Part shown: positions 17,590 to 27,687 of the stretch, in pieces | Layout: every line of letters starts with the position of its first letter | Numbering within the stretch: position 1 is the first letter of the stretch | Assembly (NCBI GenBank): GCA_905233915.1 | Contig: CAJOFM010000003.1 | Coordinates: 62,001 to 126,000 of the forward strand | Direction of reading: 5' to 3' | Length of the DNA stretch: 64,000 nucleotides | From: an uncultured Muribaculaceae bacterium | GTDB lineage: Bacteria; Bacteroidota; Bacteroidia; Bacteroidales; Muribaculaceae | Notes under the pieces: generated by a model | What the model was told of the DNA's origin: nothing | The model's database searches: none | The model's input: the letters and a program-made list of their open reading frames with translations, nothing else | Position numbers and translations under genes: made by a program

Positions 17590-18663
17590 ATGAAGAAAGC
17601 AATCACAGCAATCATCGCGGTAGTCATCATCGCACTCATGGCTCTGGGTTATGCCGACACGGCAGCCCATCGGGCCCACAGCGGTGACGGCAATGCCGAG
17701 GTGAACCCCCAGGAGATCATTTTTGAGCACTTGGGCGACGCTTATGGCTGGGAGGTGCCATTCAACCATAGTAAGCGCATTCCGTTGCCCGTCATTGTGC
17801 GCGGTCAGGACGGTTCTTGGCATGCTTTCATGTCCAACCGTCTGGAGCATGGCGCCCAGTATGACGGTTTCCAGATTGCCCAGGGCGGCGACTACAACAA
17901 CAAGGTGGTCCAGGTGTTGCCCGACGGTAGTCAATATCGCCCTCTTGACCTCTCCATCACCAAGAATGTGGCAGGCATTTTCATTGCTGCCCTGCTGGTG
18001 TTGCTCATGGTCTTCAAGGTGCGCAACTGGTATAAGAAAAACGGAATGAAGGCACCGCGCGGGTTTGCCGCTGCCCTCGAGGTAGTGGTGGACTTCGTCT
18101 ATACCGATACCATCCGTCCCATTATGGGCAAGGAGGCACCCAAGTATGCCCCTTACCTGTTGACGGTATTCTTCTTTATCCTGACAATGAACCTGTTGGG
18201 TCTGATTGTTATCTTCCCCGGCGGTGCCAACCTGACGGGTAACCTGGCGGTTACGATGGTGCTTGCGCTCATCACCTTCCTGGTTACTAACCTGACGGGT
18301 ACCAAGCATTACTGGAAAGAGATTTTCTGGCCCGAGGTGCCCACGGCACTCAAGCTGCCCGTGCCCTTGATGCAGATTATTGAGATGTTCGGTATTTTCA
18401 CCAAGCCCATCGCCCTGATGATTCGTCTTTTTGCGAACATGATGGGTGGTCACATGGTGGTTATCGTGTTCATGCTCTTGATTTTCATCTTCGGCAGCAT
18501 GTTCGGCACCGCTATCGGTGGCGCGATGACGCCGCTGTCGGTGGCCTTGTCGCTGTTCATGCTATTGCTTGACACGCTGGTGAGCTTCATTCAGGCGTAC
18601 GTGTTCACTATTCTTTCAACCATGTTCATCTCGATGGCCCATGTCCACGAGCATCATGAGTGA
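17590..18663 (+). CDS. atpB: ATP synthase Fo subunit a with N-terminal extension
   Basis: 357 residues, about 90 longer than E. coli subunit a. The first 20 residues are hydrophobic and signal-like (MKKAITAIIAVVIIALMALGYA); residues about 25-125 form a soluble, presumably periplasmic domain before the first standard helix. The proton channel motif 'LMIRLFANMMGGH' with the essential Arg is present, as are the late Gln/His-region helix 'LVSFIQAYVFTILS' and a His-rich end. Unlike many Bacteroidales atp loci, there is no small hypothetical gene between atpC and atpB. Confidence 0.95.
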   Translation: MKKAITAIIAVVIIALMALGYADTAAHRAHSGDGNAEVNPQEIIFEHLGDAYGWEVPFNHSKRIPLPVIVRGQDGSWHAFMSNRLEHGAQYDGFQIAQGGDYNNKVVQVLPDGSQYRPLDLSITKNVAGIFIAALLVLLMVFKVRNWYKKNGMKAPRGFAAALEVVVDFVYTDTIRPIMGKEAPKYAPYLLTVFFFILTMNLLGLIVIFPGGANLTGNLAVTMVLALITFLVTNLTGTKHYWKEIFWPEVPTALKLPVPLMQIIEMFGIFTKPIALMIRLFANMMGGHMVVIVFMLLIFIFGSMFGTAIGGAMTPLSVALSLFMLLLDTLVSFIQAYVFTILSTMFISMAHVHEHHE

Positions 18664-18714
18664 AGATGGTCAACATGATAACAAACAAGATTAATAACTA
18701 AAACAAAACAATAA

Positions 18715-18978
<264 letters not shown>

Positions 18979-19002
18979 TTAACCCCTTAAGCGGTTTACC
19001 AG

Positions 19003-19500
19003 ATGGAACTTTTCAAGCCTGAATTTGGCCTGGCATTCTGGATGTTTATCGCATTCCTGTGCCTGTTCCTCATCCTTGCCAAGTGGGCATGGCCTTTCAT
19101 CATCAAGTCGATGGAGGAAAGGGCCGACCTCATTGACAAGGGCGTGGCCTATGCACAGGAGGCGAAGGCACACATGGACAATGCCAAGGCCGAGGCGGAC
19201 AAGTTGATTGCTGAGGCACGTAACGAGCAGGCCGAAATCCTGCGCGAGGCGACCAAGATGCGCAACGAACTCATCGAGAAGGCCTGGGGCGATGCCGCTG
19301 TCGAGGCCAAGAAGGTGACCGAAGCCGCTCAAGTATCACTTGAACAGGCACGCAAGGAGGCCGAGAAGCAATTGCGTACCGAGGTGGGCGACCTGGCGCT
19401 GCAAATCGCCGAAAAGGTGATTCGCCACAACATCGCCAACGATGATGCCCAGCGCGCACTTGTCAATCAATATCTGAATGAGGTTGAGGCTAAAAACTAA
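19003..19500 (+). CDS. atpF: ATP synthase Fo subunit b
   Basis: 165 residues. One N-terminal membrane helix (about residues 10-28, 'LAFWMFIAFLCLFLILAKW') is followed by a long, charged, Ala/Glu/Lys-rich coiled coil which forms the peripheral stalk. It follows atpE by 24 nt and precedes atpH by 6 nt. Nothing suggests a second b-type (b') gene. Confidence 0.95.
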   Translation: MELFKPEFGLAFWMFIAFLCLFLILAKWAWPFIIKSMEERADLIDKGVAYAQEAKAHMDNAKAEADKLIAEARNEQAEILREATKMRNELIEKAWGDAAVEAKKVTEAAQVSLEQARKEAEKQLRTEVGDLALQIAEKVIRHNIANDDAQRALVNQYLNEVEAKN

Positions 19501-19506
19501 TGCATT

Positions 19507-20049
19507 ATGAGCGACGGACTTATCCCACGCCGATACGCCAAAGCGCTGTACAAGTACGCCGTTGAGAACGGCGACTCCGAGGAAATCTATGAGCTCCTGA
19601 AGAAGCTCAGTTTCCGTTATGCCGCTATTGACGAACTCAAGCGCGCGGTACTCAACCCTGAAGTCTCTGACGAGATGAAGGGAGCCTTTATGCTCAAGCT
19701 CATGGGCGGAAAACCAGGCAGCTCGCTGGATAAATTCCTGCTGCTGTGTGTGCGCAACAACCGTGCTGAGTATTTGCAGAAGATTTCCCTTGCCTATGTC
19801 GATCTCTACCGTGAGGCCCATGAGATTGCCCATGTGGTTATCACTACGGCGGTCCCCATGCCCGAGGCCGAGGTCAATGCCATTATCGACATTGTGAAGA
19901 AGCGCCTGGGAGCGATGGCACTCGAGATTGAGCAAGTCATTAATCCCGACCTCATCGGTGGTTTCACCGTTGAGATCAACGGCCTGGTGCTCGACGCGTC
20001 GGTAAAGAGAGAATTAAATGAATTGCGTTTGCAATTACAAAAGAAGTAA
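19507..20049 (+). CDS. atpH: ATP synthase F1 subunit delta
   Basis: 180 residues. Typical delta features: the N-terminal helical bundle starting 'IPRRYAKALYKYAVENGD' and the C-terminal 'NPDLIGGFTVEINGLVLDASVKRELNELRLQL', the most conserved part of the family. It joins the F1 head to the b-subunit stalk. It is tightly packed between atpF (6 nt) and atpA (24 nt). Confidence 0.95.
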   Translation: MSDGLIPRRYAKALYKYAVENGDSEEIYELLKKLSFRYAAIDELKRAVLNPEVSDEMKGAFMLKLMGGKPGSSLDKFLLLCVRNNRAEYLQKISLAYVDLYREAHEIAHVVITTAVPMPEAEVNAIIDIVKKRLGAMALEIEQVINPDLIGGFTVEINGLVLDASVKRELNELRLQLQKK

Positions 20050-20073
20050 GACACTTAGAGAGATTTTTTCAAG

Positions 20074-21669
20074 ATGATTAATCCCAGTGAAATATCTGAT
20101 ATACTGAAACAGCAGCTCATCGATGACATCGCCAAGCGTCAAGCGGCCTTTGAAGAAGAAGGTACTGTCCTAGAGGTGGGCGATGGCGTGGCTCATGCCT
20201 ATGGCTTGCACAATGTTGAGGCCAACGAGCTGGTGCAGTTCGAGAACGGCGTGACAGGCGTTGCCATGAACCTGGAGGAGAGTGATGTGGGTATCATCCT
20301 GCTCGACGAGGTGGACACCGTGACCGAGAACATGAAGGTGCGCCGCACCGGCGAGATCGCTTCCATCGAGGTGGGAGAGGGTCTGTTGGGCCGCGTCATC
20401 AATGTTCTGGCCAAGCCCATTGACGGCAAGGGACCCATCGATGGCAAGAAACTGCGCCTGCCGCTGGAACGCAAGGCTCCTGGCGTTATCTTCCGTCAGC
20501 CGGTGAACCAGCCGTTGCAGACGGGTCTCAAGGCCATTGACTCAATGATTCCCATTGGCCGTGGCCAGCGTGAGCTCATCATTGGTGACCGCCAGATCGG
20601 TAAAACCGCCATTGCGGTCGATACCATCATCAATCAGCGGGCCAACTTCGAGGCTGGCAAGCCTGTATATTGCATCTATGTCGCCATCGGACAAAAGGCT
20701 TCGACAGTGGCCGCCCTCGTCAACAAGCTCGAGGAGAGTGGGGCACTGCCCTATACTATTGTTGTAGCCGCAACCGCTGCCGACTCGGCTTCGATGCGCT
20801 ACTATGCACCGTTTGCCGGTGCCGCTATCGGTGAGTACTTCCGTGACACCGGTCGTGACGCCCTCGTGATTTATGACGACCTTTCCAAGCATGCTGTCGC
20901 TTACCGTGAGATTTCGCTTATCCTCAAGCGCCCGTCGGGTCGTGAGGCTTACCCTGGTGATATCTTCTATCTGCACAGCCGTCTGTTGGAGCGCGCAGCT
21001 AAGATCAACGAGAATCAGGCTGTGGCCAGTGTGATGAACGACCTGCCCGCACCCCTCAAGCCCATTGTTAAGGGTGGTGGCTCGTTGACGGCATTGCCCA
21101 TCATCGAGACCCAGGCTGGTGACGTGAGTGCCTATATTCCCACCAACGTGATTTCGATTACCGACGGTCAGATTTACCTCGAGTCGGCACTGTTCAACTC
21201 GGGTATCCGCCCTGCCGTTAACGTGGGTATCTCGGTATCGCGTGTGGGTGGTAACGCTCAGATCAAGTGTATGAAGAAGGTGGCTGGTACGCTCAAGATC
21301 GCTCAGGCGCAGTACCGTGAGCTCGAGGCCTTCACCAAGTTTGGTGGCGACATTGACCCCGTGACCGCGCGCACCATCGATACGGGCCGCAAGAACGAGC
21401 GCCTGCTCGTGCAGCCCCAGTACACCCCCATGAAGGTCGAGGAGCAGGTGGCTATCATCTATTGTGGTGTGAATGGCCTCTTGCGCGACGTGCCTCTGGA
21501 CAAGGTGGGCGAGTTTGAGAAACTGTTCATCCATTACTTGCGTGGCAAGCATCAGAGCGATGTGCTCGATGTCCTGCGCAGTGGCAAGATTGACGATGAC
21601 GTCATGAATAAGCTCAAAGCTGCCGCTGCCGAGATTTCGGCCAAGTACACCCAGGCGACAGTTAATTAA
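20074..21669 (+). CDS. atpA: ATP synthase F1 subunit alpha
   Basis: 531 residues. The nucleotide-binding P loop '[15 protein letters not shown]' (the alpha-type GDRQTGKT), '[12 protein letters not shown]', '[16 protein letters not shown]' and '[23 protein letters not shown]' are all present. It is the non-catalytic partner of AtpD in the F1 hexamer. The order atpH-atpA-atpG is standard. Confidence 0.98.
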   Translation: MINPSEISDILKQQLIDDIAKRQAAFEEEGTVLEVGDGVAHAYGLHNVEANELVQFENGVTGVAMNLEESDVGIILLDEVDTVTENMKVRRTGEIASIEVGEGLLGRVINVLAKPIDGKGPIDGKKLRLPLERKAPGVIFRQPVNQPLQTGLKAIDSMIPIGRGQRELIIGDRQIGKTAIAVDTIINQRANFEAGKPVYCIYVAIGQKASTVAALVNKLEESGALPYTIVVAATAADSASMRYYAPFAGAAIGEYFRDTGRDALVIYDDLSKHAVAYREISLILKRPSGREAYPGDIFYLHSRLLERAAKINENQAVASVMNDLPAPLKPIVKGGGSLTALPIIETQAGDVSAYIPTNVISITDGQIYLESALFNSGIRPAVNVGISVSRVGGNAQIKCMKKVAGTLKIAQAQYRELEAFTKFGGDIDPVTARTIDTGRKNERLLVQPQYTPMKVEEQVAIIYCGVNGLLRDVPLDKVGEFEKLFIHYLRGKHQSDVLDVLRSGKIDDDVMNKLKAAAAEISAKYTQATVN

Positions 21670-21693
21670 TCCTGCAATTACTAAGTTCGCAAG

Positions 21694-22578
21694 ATGTCAA
21701 CATTAAGAGAACTCAAGACGCGAATAGGCTCGGTAGCCTCGACGCAGAAGACCACGAGCGCGATGAAGATGATCAGCTCGTCCAAGATGCGTAAGGCCAC
21801 CGGCCAGCTGCAGCGCCTGTCACCCTACCGCCACATGGTGCAACACGTCATCAGCCACTTGCTGGTGACCGACCAGCAGTTTGACTCGCCGCTCATCGCC
21901 GAGCGCGAGGTGCAGCGGGTCGCATTGGTGGTGTTTGGTAGTGATGACGGCCTGTGCGGCGGCTTTAACGTCAATATTTTCAAGCAGTTGCTCCAGACCA
22001 TCAAGGCTGTACGCGATGAGTATGGCAGCCAGGTGGGCATCACCGTAGTGCCCGTGGGTAAGAAGATGACCAAGGCCGTCGAGAAAATCGTCGGCAAGGA
22101 TATCCTGATGGAGAAAGTCTCCCTCAACACCCGCAGCGACAGCGAGCAGCTGTATGCTTTCACCGACCTGATGAAGACCCATTTCATGGATCGCACTTAT
22201 GACCGCGTTGAGATGCTCTACATGCATTTCATCTCTACCGGTAAGCAGGTGTTTGCACGCGAGCAGTTGCTGCCCGTGAGCTATCAGGGACTAGCTGAAA
22301 ATGTTGACCCCCGCGCCGCCAACAGTCCTTGCCTGTTTGAGCCCGACGCCAACACCATCTTCAACACCGTGCTGCCCCTGCACATCAAGTCGATGCTTCA
22401 GGATGTGTTCATCCAGAGCGCGGCCAGTGAGCAGAGCGCACGCGTGATGGCGATGCAGGCGGCCAGTGATAACGCCAAGGAGTTGCTCGACGAGCTGCAG
22501 CTGGAATACAACAAACTGCGTCAACAGGGTATCACCACCGAGTTGCTCGACATTCTGGGCGGTCAGGTGGAACGCTAA
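21694..22578 (+). CDS. atpG: ATP synthase F1 subunit gamma
   Basis: 294 residues. Long N-terminal helix 'LRELKTRIGSVASTQKTTSAM', the 'FGSDDGLCGGFNVNI' signature and the C-terminal helix 'SARVMAMQAASDNAKELLDELQLEYNKLRQQGITTELLDI' character (split here by family convention) are all seen. It forms the rotating central shaft. It is the last atp gene: the nuoI start codon is only 36 nt downstream and there is no terminator between, which supports a single nuo-atp-nuo transcript. Confidence 0.97.
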   Translation: MSTLRELKTRIGSVASTQKTTSAMKMISSSKMRKATGQLQRLSPYRHMVQHVISHLLVTDQQFDSPLIAEREVQRVALVVFGSDDGLCGGFNVNIFKQLLQTIKAVRDEYGSQVGITVVPVGKKMTKAVEKIVGKDILMEKVSLNTRSDSEQLYAFTDLMKTHFMDRTYDRVEMLYMHFISTGKQVFAREQLLPVSYQGLAENVDPRAANSPCLFEPDANTIFNTVLPLHIKSMLQDVFIQSAASEQSARVMAMQAASDNAKELLDELQLEYNKLRQQGITTELLDILGGQVER

Positions 22579-22614
22579 TGCGAATTGTTAAGAAATAAAG
22601 AATATAATGATATT

Positions 22615-23172
22615 ATGAACATTAAGGAGTATTTCGTCTCAATCTTCAAAGGCTTTTACAGCCTGATTAAGGGCATGGAGGTGACCGGTAAAGAGCTGGT
22701 GACCCCCAAGGTGACTGAGCAGTATCCCGAGAACCGCGCCAAGCTCAAGATCCCGGAGCGTTTCAGGGCTACGCTGGAGTTCATCTATGATGACAATGGT
22801 TACCACAAGTGCATCGCTTGTGGCAGCTGCGAGCGCAATTGCCCCAACCAGACCATCAGCATCACCAAGCGCATGGTGGATTTGCCCGATGGCAAGAAGA
22901 AAATGAAGCTCGACAAGTACATGTATGACTTGGGGAGCTGCACCTTCTGCGGACTGTGTGTCCAGGTGTGCCCCACCAATGCCATCCGCTTCAGCAACGA
23001 CTTTGAGCAAGCAGTGTTCACTCGCGAGAAGCTCATCAAGCAGCTCAATTATCTGCCCGAGAAGGACGATGCTCCTGCTCCCGCACCGGCCGCCAAGCCC
23101 GCTGCACCCGCAGCCGCACCTGTGAAGAAGCCCGTTGCCGACGAGCCCAAACAAGAAACTAAAGAAAACTAA
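22615..23172 (+). CDS. nuoI: NADH-quinone oxidoreductase subunit I (two 4Fe-4S clusters)
   Basis: 185 residues from the ATG at 22615; the in-frame TTG at 22585 is rejected. Two ferredoxin-type motifs, 'CIACGSCERNCP' and 'CTFCGLCVQVCP', hold clusters N6a and N6b. The tail after residue about 150 is rich in Pro and Ala (PAPAPAAKPAAPAAAP) and ends in charged residues, a low-complexity extension not needed for the clusters. NuoI passes electrons to NuoB. As no nuoEFG genes are in the operon, the electron donor may be ferredoxin or another partner instead of NADH, as proposed for other 11-subunit complexes. Confidence 0.96.
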   Translation: MNIKEYFVSIFKGFYSLIKGMEVTGKELVTPKVTEQYPENRAKLKIPERFRATLEFIYDDNGYHKCIACGSCERNCPNQTISITKRMVDLPDGKKKMKLDKYMYDLGSCTFCGLCVQVCPTNAIRFSNDFEQAVFTREKLIKQLNYLPEKDDAPAPAPAAKPAAPAAAPVKKPVADEPKQETKEN

Positions 23173-23177
23173 AAATA

Positions 23178-23693
23178 ATGGAATCAGTAGGTAACATCAT
23201 TTTGTATTTTATCGTTGCCATCGCCATCATCGTGTTCTCGGTGCTGACGGTTACTACGCGCAAGATTTTGCGCTCGGCAACTTATCTGCTGTTTGTGCTG
23301 TTTGCAACAGCGATCATCTACTTCCAGATGGACTATCAGTTCCTGGGAGCGGTTCAGATTGCCGTCTATGCCGGTGGTATCCTGGTGCTGTTTGTGTTTG
23401 CCATCATGCTGACACAACGCCCCGGTAAGGATGCCGATGTCCTCGCCTCGCACCGTCGGTGGCTGGGACTCTCGGCCGCCCTGGCCGGTGTCGCCGTGTG
23501 CGGTTTCGGCCTGTTCAGCTACAGCGGCTTTGCTGGCCGCTTGCTCAGCGGTGGGGTGGACGTCAATATGGAGAAGATCGGCCAGTTCTTGTTGAGTACC
23601 GACAAGTTTGGTTATCTGTTGCCTTTTGAGGCCATCAGTGTGTTGTTATTGGCTTGTATCATTGGAGGTGTGGTTATTGCCCGTCGCCGCTAA
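23178..23693 (+). CDS. nuoJ: NADH-quinone oxidoreductase subunit J
   Basis: 171 residues, five membrane helices. It carries the family hallmark 'FLGAVQIAVYAGGILVLFVFAIML' in helix 3, the helix that rearranges during coupling in complex I. The start is 5 nt after the nuoI stop; nuoK starts 23 nt after its stop. Confidence 0.95.
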   Translation: MESVGNIILYFIVAIAIIVFSVLTVTTRKILRSATYLLFVLFATAIIYFQMDYQFLGAVQIAVYAGGILVLFVFAIMLTQRPGKDADVLASHRRWLGLSAALAGVAVCGFGLFSYSGFAGRLLSGGVDVNMEKIGQFLLSTDKFGYLLPFEAISVLLLACIIGGVVIARRR

Positions 23694-23716
23694 ACACGAG
23701 AAAGGAGAGAAAGATT

Positions 23717-24028
23717 ATGGATTTGACACTGTTTATGTATCTCATTCCCAGCCTCATCATGTTTGGCTGCGGTGTTTACGGATTTATCACCCGCAAGAAC
23801 ATGATCGCGATCATGATTTCGCTCGAGTTGATGCTCAACTCGGTGGATATCAACTTTGTGGTGTTTAACCGTTACCTGTTCCCTGGTCAGATGGACGGCA
23901 TGTTCTTCTCGCTGTTCGCGATTGCCATTGCGGCTGCCGAGACGGCACTTGCCCTTGCCATCATCATCAATGTGTTCCGCATTGCCAAGAACGTGGACAT
24001 CAACCAAATCACTAAACTGAAATTCTAA
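23717..24028 (+). CDS. nuoK: NADH-quinone oxidoreductase subunit K
   Basis: 103 residues from the ATG at 23717, three membrane helices. The conserved Glu residues of the proton path are present in 'MISLELMLNSVDINFV' and in 'AIAAAETALALAIIINVFR'. It is a homologue of MrpC. Upstream in-frame codons belong to the end of nuoJ and are not part of this gene. Confidence 0.96.
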   Translation: MDLTLFMYLIPSLIMFGCGVYGFITRKNMIAIMISLELMLNSVDINFVVFNRYLFPGQMDGMFFSLFAIAIAAAETALALAIIINVFRIAKNVDINQITKLKF

Positions 24029-24033
24029 CGATT

Positions 24034-26061
24034 ATGCCATTAAGTTTAGCAATAGTAGTTGTAGCATTGCCCCTGTTCATGTTCCTGTTCCTGGGACTCG
24101 TCGGGGTGAAAATGGGTAGAAAAATCACGGGTGTGATTGGTGTGCTGGCCATGCTGGTCGACACTGTCCTTGCCTATGGCGTGGCGCTGACCTATTTCTA
24201 TGGTAGTGGCCAGGGACAGATGCTTGACGGTGTGCGTCAGGCTGTTGTGGTTGCCAATCCTGCCTGGTTGTCATTTACCGACACGCTGGTGGTGCGCATG
24301 GGTGTCCTCGTTGACCCCATCGCCGCGATGATGCTTGTGGTCATCACCACGGTATCGTTGATGGTGCACCTCTACAGCTTGGGTTACATGAGCGACCATG
24401 ACGGCAACGCCGAGAAGGGATTCCAGCGTTACTATGCCTTCCTGGCCCTGTTCACGTTCTCGATGCTGGGTCTGGTGGTTGCCACCAACATTTTCCAGAT
24501 TTTCATCTTCTTTGAGATGGTGGGTCTTTCATCCTACCTGCTCATTGGTTTCTATTATTCGACGCCCGCTGCCAACCATGCCAACAAGAAGGCCTTTATC
24601 GTCACCCGTCTGGCTGACTTGTTCTTCCTGTTGGGTATCATGATCCTGAGTTATTACACGGGCACCTTCGACTTTGGTGGTGTTAATGGTGGAGATGGAC
24701 TCGTGTTCAACCCCATCGTTAACGATGTCGCCTCAACCAACATGCAGGTGGCTCAGAGCGCTGTTGCATCAACAGGTGCAACAACCTTCATGGGATGCTC
24801 GGTGATAGCGTGGGCTTTGACCTTCATCTTCATCGGTGGTGCCGGTAAGAGTGCGATGTACCCGTTGCACATCTGGTTGCCCGATGCAATGGAGGGTCCC
24901 ACTCCTGTTTCGGCTCTGATTCACGCCGCAACCATGGTTGTTGCCGGTGTGTTCCTGGTGGCAAGGTTGTTCCCGCTTTATGTGCTTGTGCAGGGTGCGA
25001 TGAACATCATCCTGGTCGTTGGCGCCTTCACGGCATTCTATGCCGCAGCCATCGCCTGCACCCAGAGCGACATCAAGCGTGCGTTGGCCTTCTCGACCAT
25101 CTCGCAGATTGCCTTCATGATGACCTCGCTGGCTGTATCGTCTAACCAAAACGCCCTCATCGAGATTCACGAGGGTTACGGTCTGGGCTACATGGCGTCG
25201 ATGTTCCACTTGTTCACCCACGCTATGTTCAAGGCGTTGCTCTTCCTGTGCGCCGGTGCTATCATCCATGCTGTTCACAGCAATGAGAACGACAAGATGC
25301 ACGGCTTGCACAAGTTCATGCCCATCACCAGCATCTGCTTCTTCATTGGCTGTCTGGCGATTGCCGGTATTCCCCCGTTTGCCGGTTTCTGGAGCAAGGA
25401 CGAAATCCTTGTCGCTGCTTACCAGCGCGGCCTGGGTTGGGGCATCTGGATGTCGATGGTGGCAGGTATGACCGCCTTCTACATGTTCCGCATCTACTAC
25501 CTCATTTTCTGGTGGAAGAAACATGAGGTGCATGATACACACCACGCTCCCAAGGACCAGCCCTGGACGATGACCCTGCCGCTGATTATCCTGGCTGCCA
25601 TCTCGTGTGTTGCGGGCTTTGTGCCCTTCCACAACTTGGTTACCTGGGACGGCAAGGCTCTGCACACCGCCCTCGACATGAAGGTGGCTGGCACAAGTGT
25701 CCTCATTGCCCTCGTGGGCATTGCCCTGGCAACGGTGATGTATTTCAAGGAGAACCCGCTGCCCGAGCGCATGGCCAATGCGATGCGCGGCTTGTGGACC
25801 GCTTCCTATAAGCGTTTCTACATGGACGAGCTCTATCAGTTCATCACCCACAAGGTGATCTTCCAGGCCATCTGTGTGCCCATCGCATGGTTTGACCGTC
25901 ACATCATCGACGGCTTCATGAATCTGCTCGCCGATGCTACCAACTCGCTGTCGTTCGGCATCCGCCGCATGCAGTCGGGCAGCATCCAGGCCTATGTGTA
26001 TGTTTATCTGTTGGGTGCGCTCCTGCTGGGTGCAATCACTATGATATGTGTATTACTCTAA
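24034..26061 (+). CDS. nuoL: NADH-quinone oxidoreductase subunit L
   Basis: 675 residues, an antiporter-like proton-pumping subunit with 14-16 helices. Characteristic pieces are 'NIFQIFIFFEMVGLSSYLLIGFYY' (with the pumping Glu), 'GAGKSAMYPLHIWLPDAMEGPTPVSALIHAATMV' (split by convention; Lys and His essential) and 'GIPPFAGFWSKDEI'. A C-terminal lateral helix extension (about residues 560-650) is present. The gene begins 5 nt after nuoK. Confidence 0.97.
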   Translation: MPLSLAIVVVALPLFMFLFLGLVGVKMGRKITGVIGVLAMLVDTVLAYGVALTYFYGSGQGQMLDGVRQAVVVANPAWLSFTDTLVVRMGVLVDPIAAMMLVVITTVSLMVHLYSLGYMSDHDGNAEKGFQRYYAFLALFTFSMLGLVVATNIFQIFIFFEMVGLSSYLLIGFYYSTPAANHANKKAFIVTRLADLFFLLGIMILSYYTGTFDFGGVNGGDGLVFNPIVNDVASTNMQVAQSAVASTGATTFMGCSVIAWALTFIFIGGAGKSAMYPLHIWLPDAMEGPTPVSALIHAATMVVAGVFLVARLFPLYVLVQGAMNIILVVGAFTAFYAAAIACTQSDIKRALAFSTISQIAFMMTSLAVSSNQNALIEIHEGYGLGYMASMFHLFTHAMFKALLFLCAGAIIHAVHSNENDKMHGLHKFMPITSICFFIGCLAIAGIPPFAGFWSKDEILVAAYQRGLGWGIWMSMVAGMTAFYMFRIYYLIFWWKKHEVHDTHHAPKDQPWTMTLPLIILAAISCVAGFVPFHNLVTWDGKALHTALDMKVAGTSVLIALVGIALATVMYFKENPLPERMANAMRGLWTASYKRFYMDELYQFITHKVIFQAICVPIAWFDRHIIDGFMNLLADATNSLSFGIRRMQSGSIQAYVYVYLLGALLLGAITMICVLL

Positions 26062-26094
26062 ATCAACGGTCTAACAAAATAGAAAGGATATACA

Positions 26095-27648
26095 ATGGAA
26101 ATTTTCAATAATATACTGATTTACTTTGTGATCGTGCCTCTGTTGACTCTTGGAGGCCTGGCCCTGTGCCGCAACCGCGGTATAAAGGCCATCAGGACCG
26201 TTGCCGTGATTGGCGCCAGCGCCCTCATGGTGCTTGCCGTTTGGCTGGTGAGCATCTTTCTTCAGGTGCGCGGAGCCGGTGACACCAGCGAGATGATCCT
26301 GCGCAGCGACGTGCTGTGGTACGCTCCCTTCAACGTCCATCTGGCTTTGGGTGTTGACGGTGTATCGGTTGTGATGATATTGCTGTCGGCGTTCATTGTG
26401 TTCGCCGGTGTGTTCGCCTCGTGGAAGATGAACCCGCTGCCCAAGCAGTTCTTCATGTGGTTCTTCCTCCTGTCCACGGGTGTGTTCGGTTTCTTTATTT
26501 CGATTGACCTGTTCACGATGTTCATGTTCTATGAGGTCGCTCTGATTCCCATGTACCTCCTCATTGGTGTGTGGGGTAGCGGCAACAAGAACTACAGTGC
26601 GATGAAACTGACGCTGATGCTGATGGGTGGCTCGGCCTTCCTGATGCTCGGCCTCATCGGTATCTACTTCCACTCGGCTGCCGACGGCAACCTGACGATG
26701 AACATCCTGGACATTGCCCATAACAATGCCATCCCCCACAGCTGGCAATACCTCTTGTTCCCGCTGACGTTTGTAGGTTTTGGCGTCCTTGGTGCCATGT
26801 TCCCGTTCCACACATGGTCTCCCGACGGTCATGCTTCGGCGCCCACAGCGGTGTCGATGCTTCACGCCGGTGTGCTGATGAAGCTTGGTGGATACGGCTG
26901 TTTCCGCATCGCCATCTACCTGATGCCGTTTGCCGCTAACCAGTTGGCATGGATCTTCCTGCTGCTCACGGGTATCAGCATCGTCTATGGTGCGTTGAGC
27001 GCCTGTGTGCAGACCGACCTCAAGTACATCAACGCCTATTCGTCGGTTAGCCACTGCGGTATGGTGTTGTTCGCCATCTTGATGTTCAACACTACGGCAA
27101 TGACCGGTGCAGTGCTGCAGATGCTCTCGCACGGTTTGATGACGGCCTTGTTCTTTGCCCTTATCGGTATGATTTATGGTCGCACCCACACCCGTGACAT
27201 CCGCGACATGGGCGGTATGATGCACATCATGCCTTACCTGGGCGTGGGCTATGTGATTGCCGGTTTGGCATCGTTGGGTCTGCCGGGTCTGAGTGGTTTC
27301 GCTGCCGAGATGACCATCTTCTTCGGATCGTTCCAGCATGCCGACACCTTCCGCCGCGTGCTCACCATTATGGCGACCACATCGATTGTCGTGACGGCAG
27401 TTTACATTCTGCGCGTTGTTGCCAAGTTGCTGTTTGGCGAGGTACAGGATGAGCATCACCGCTCGTTGACCGACGCCAGCTGGGAGGAGCGCCTCTCGAC
27501 CGCCACGCTGATTCTCGCTGTGGCTGCCATCGGTTGCTTCCCCAACTTCTTTATCAACATCATTAGCAGCAGCTTTGACCCGATTGTCAAGTCGTTACAG
27601 GAAGCGCTGGCAGCTGCAATAGGTGCCGGAAATCCCCCCTTGTTGTAA
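26095..27648 (+). CDS. nuoM: NADH-quinone oxidoreductase subunit M
   Basis: 517 residues, an antiporter-like subunit with about 14 helices. Conserved elements are 'FMFYEVALIPMYLLIGVWG' (Glu of the proton channel), 'FPFHTWSPDGHASAPTAVSML', 'LKYINAYSSVSHCGMV' and 'GLPGLSGFAAEMTIF'. It lies between nuoL (33 nt) and nuoN (39 nt). Confidence 0.97.
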   Translation: MEIFNNILIYFVIVPLLTLGGLALCRNRGIKAIRTVAVIGASALMVLAVWLVSIFLQVRGAGDTSEMILRSDVLWYAPFNVHLALGVDGVSVVMILLSAFIVFAGVFASWKMNPLPKQFFMWFFLLSTGVFGFFISIDLFTMFMFYEVALIPMYLLIGVWGSGNKNYSAMKLTLMLMGGSAFLMLGLIGIYFHSAADGNLTMNILDIAHNNAIPHSWQYLLFPLTFVGFGVLGAMFPFHTWSPDGHASAPTAVSMLHAGVLMKLGGYGCFRIAIYLMPFAANQLAWIFLLLTGISIVYGALSACVQTDLKYINAYSSVSHCGMVLFAILMFNTTAMTGAVLQMLSHGLMTALFFALIGMIYGRTHTRDIRDMGGMMHIMPYLGVGYVIAGLASLGLPGLSGFAAEMTIFFGSFQHADTFRRVLTIMATTSIVVTAVYILRVVAKLLFGEVQDEHHRSLTDASWEERLSTATLILAVAAIGCFPNFFINIISSSFDPIVKSLQEALAAAIGAGNPPLL

Positions 27649-27687
27649 TGAAAGTGTTTAACCTGATAAAAATTGCACATTAAAGAT

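Noticed and set aside
26071-27459. Long open frame antisense to nuoM (462 codons)
   Set aside because: Its product is extremely rich in His, Gln, Glu and Arg with no domain, as expected from reading the complement of a membrane protein gene with strong codon bias.
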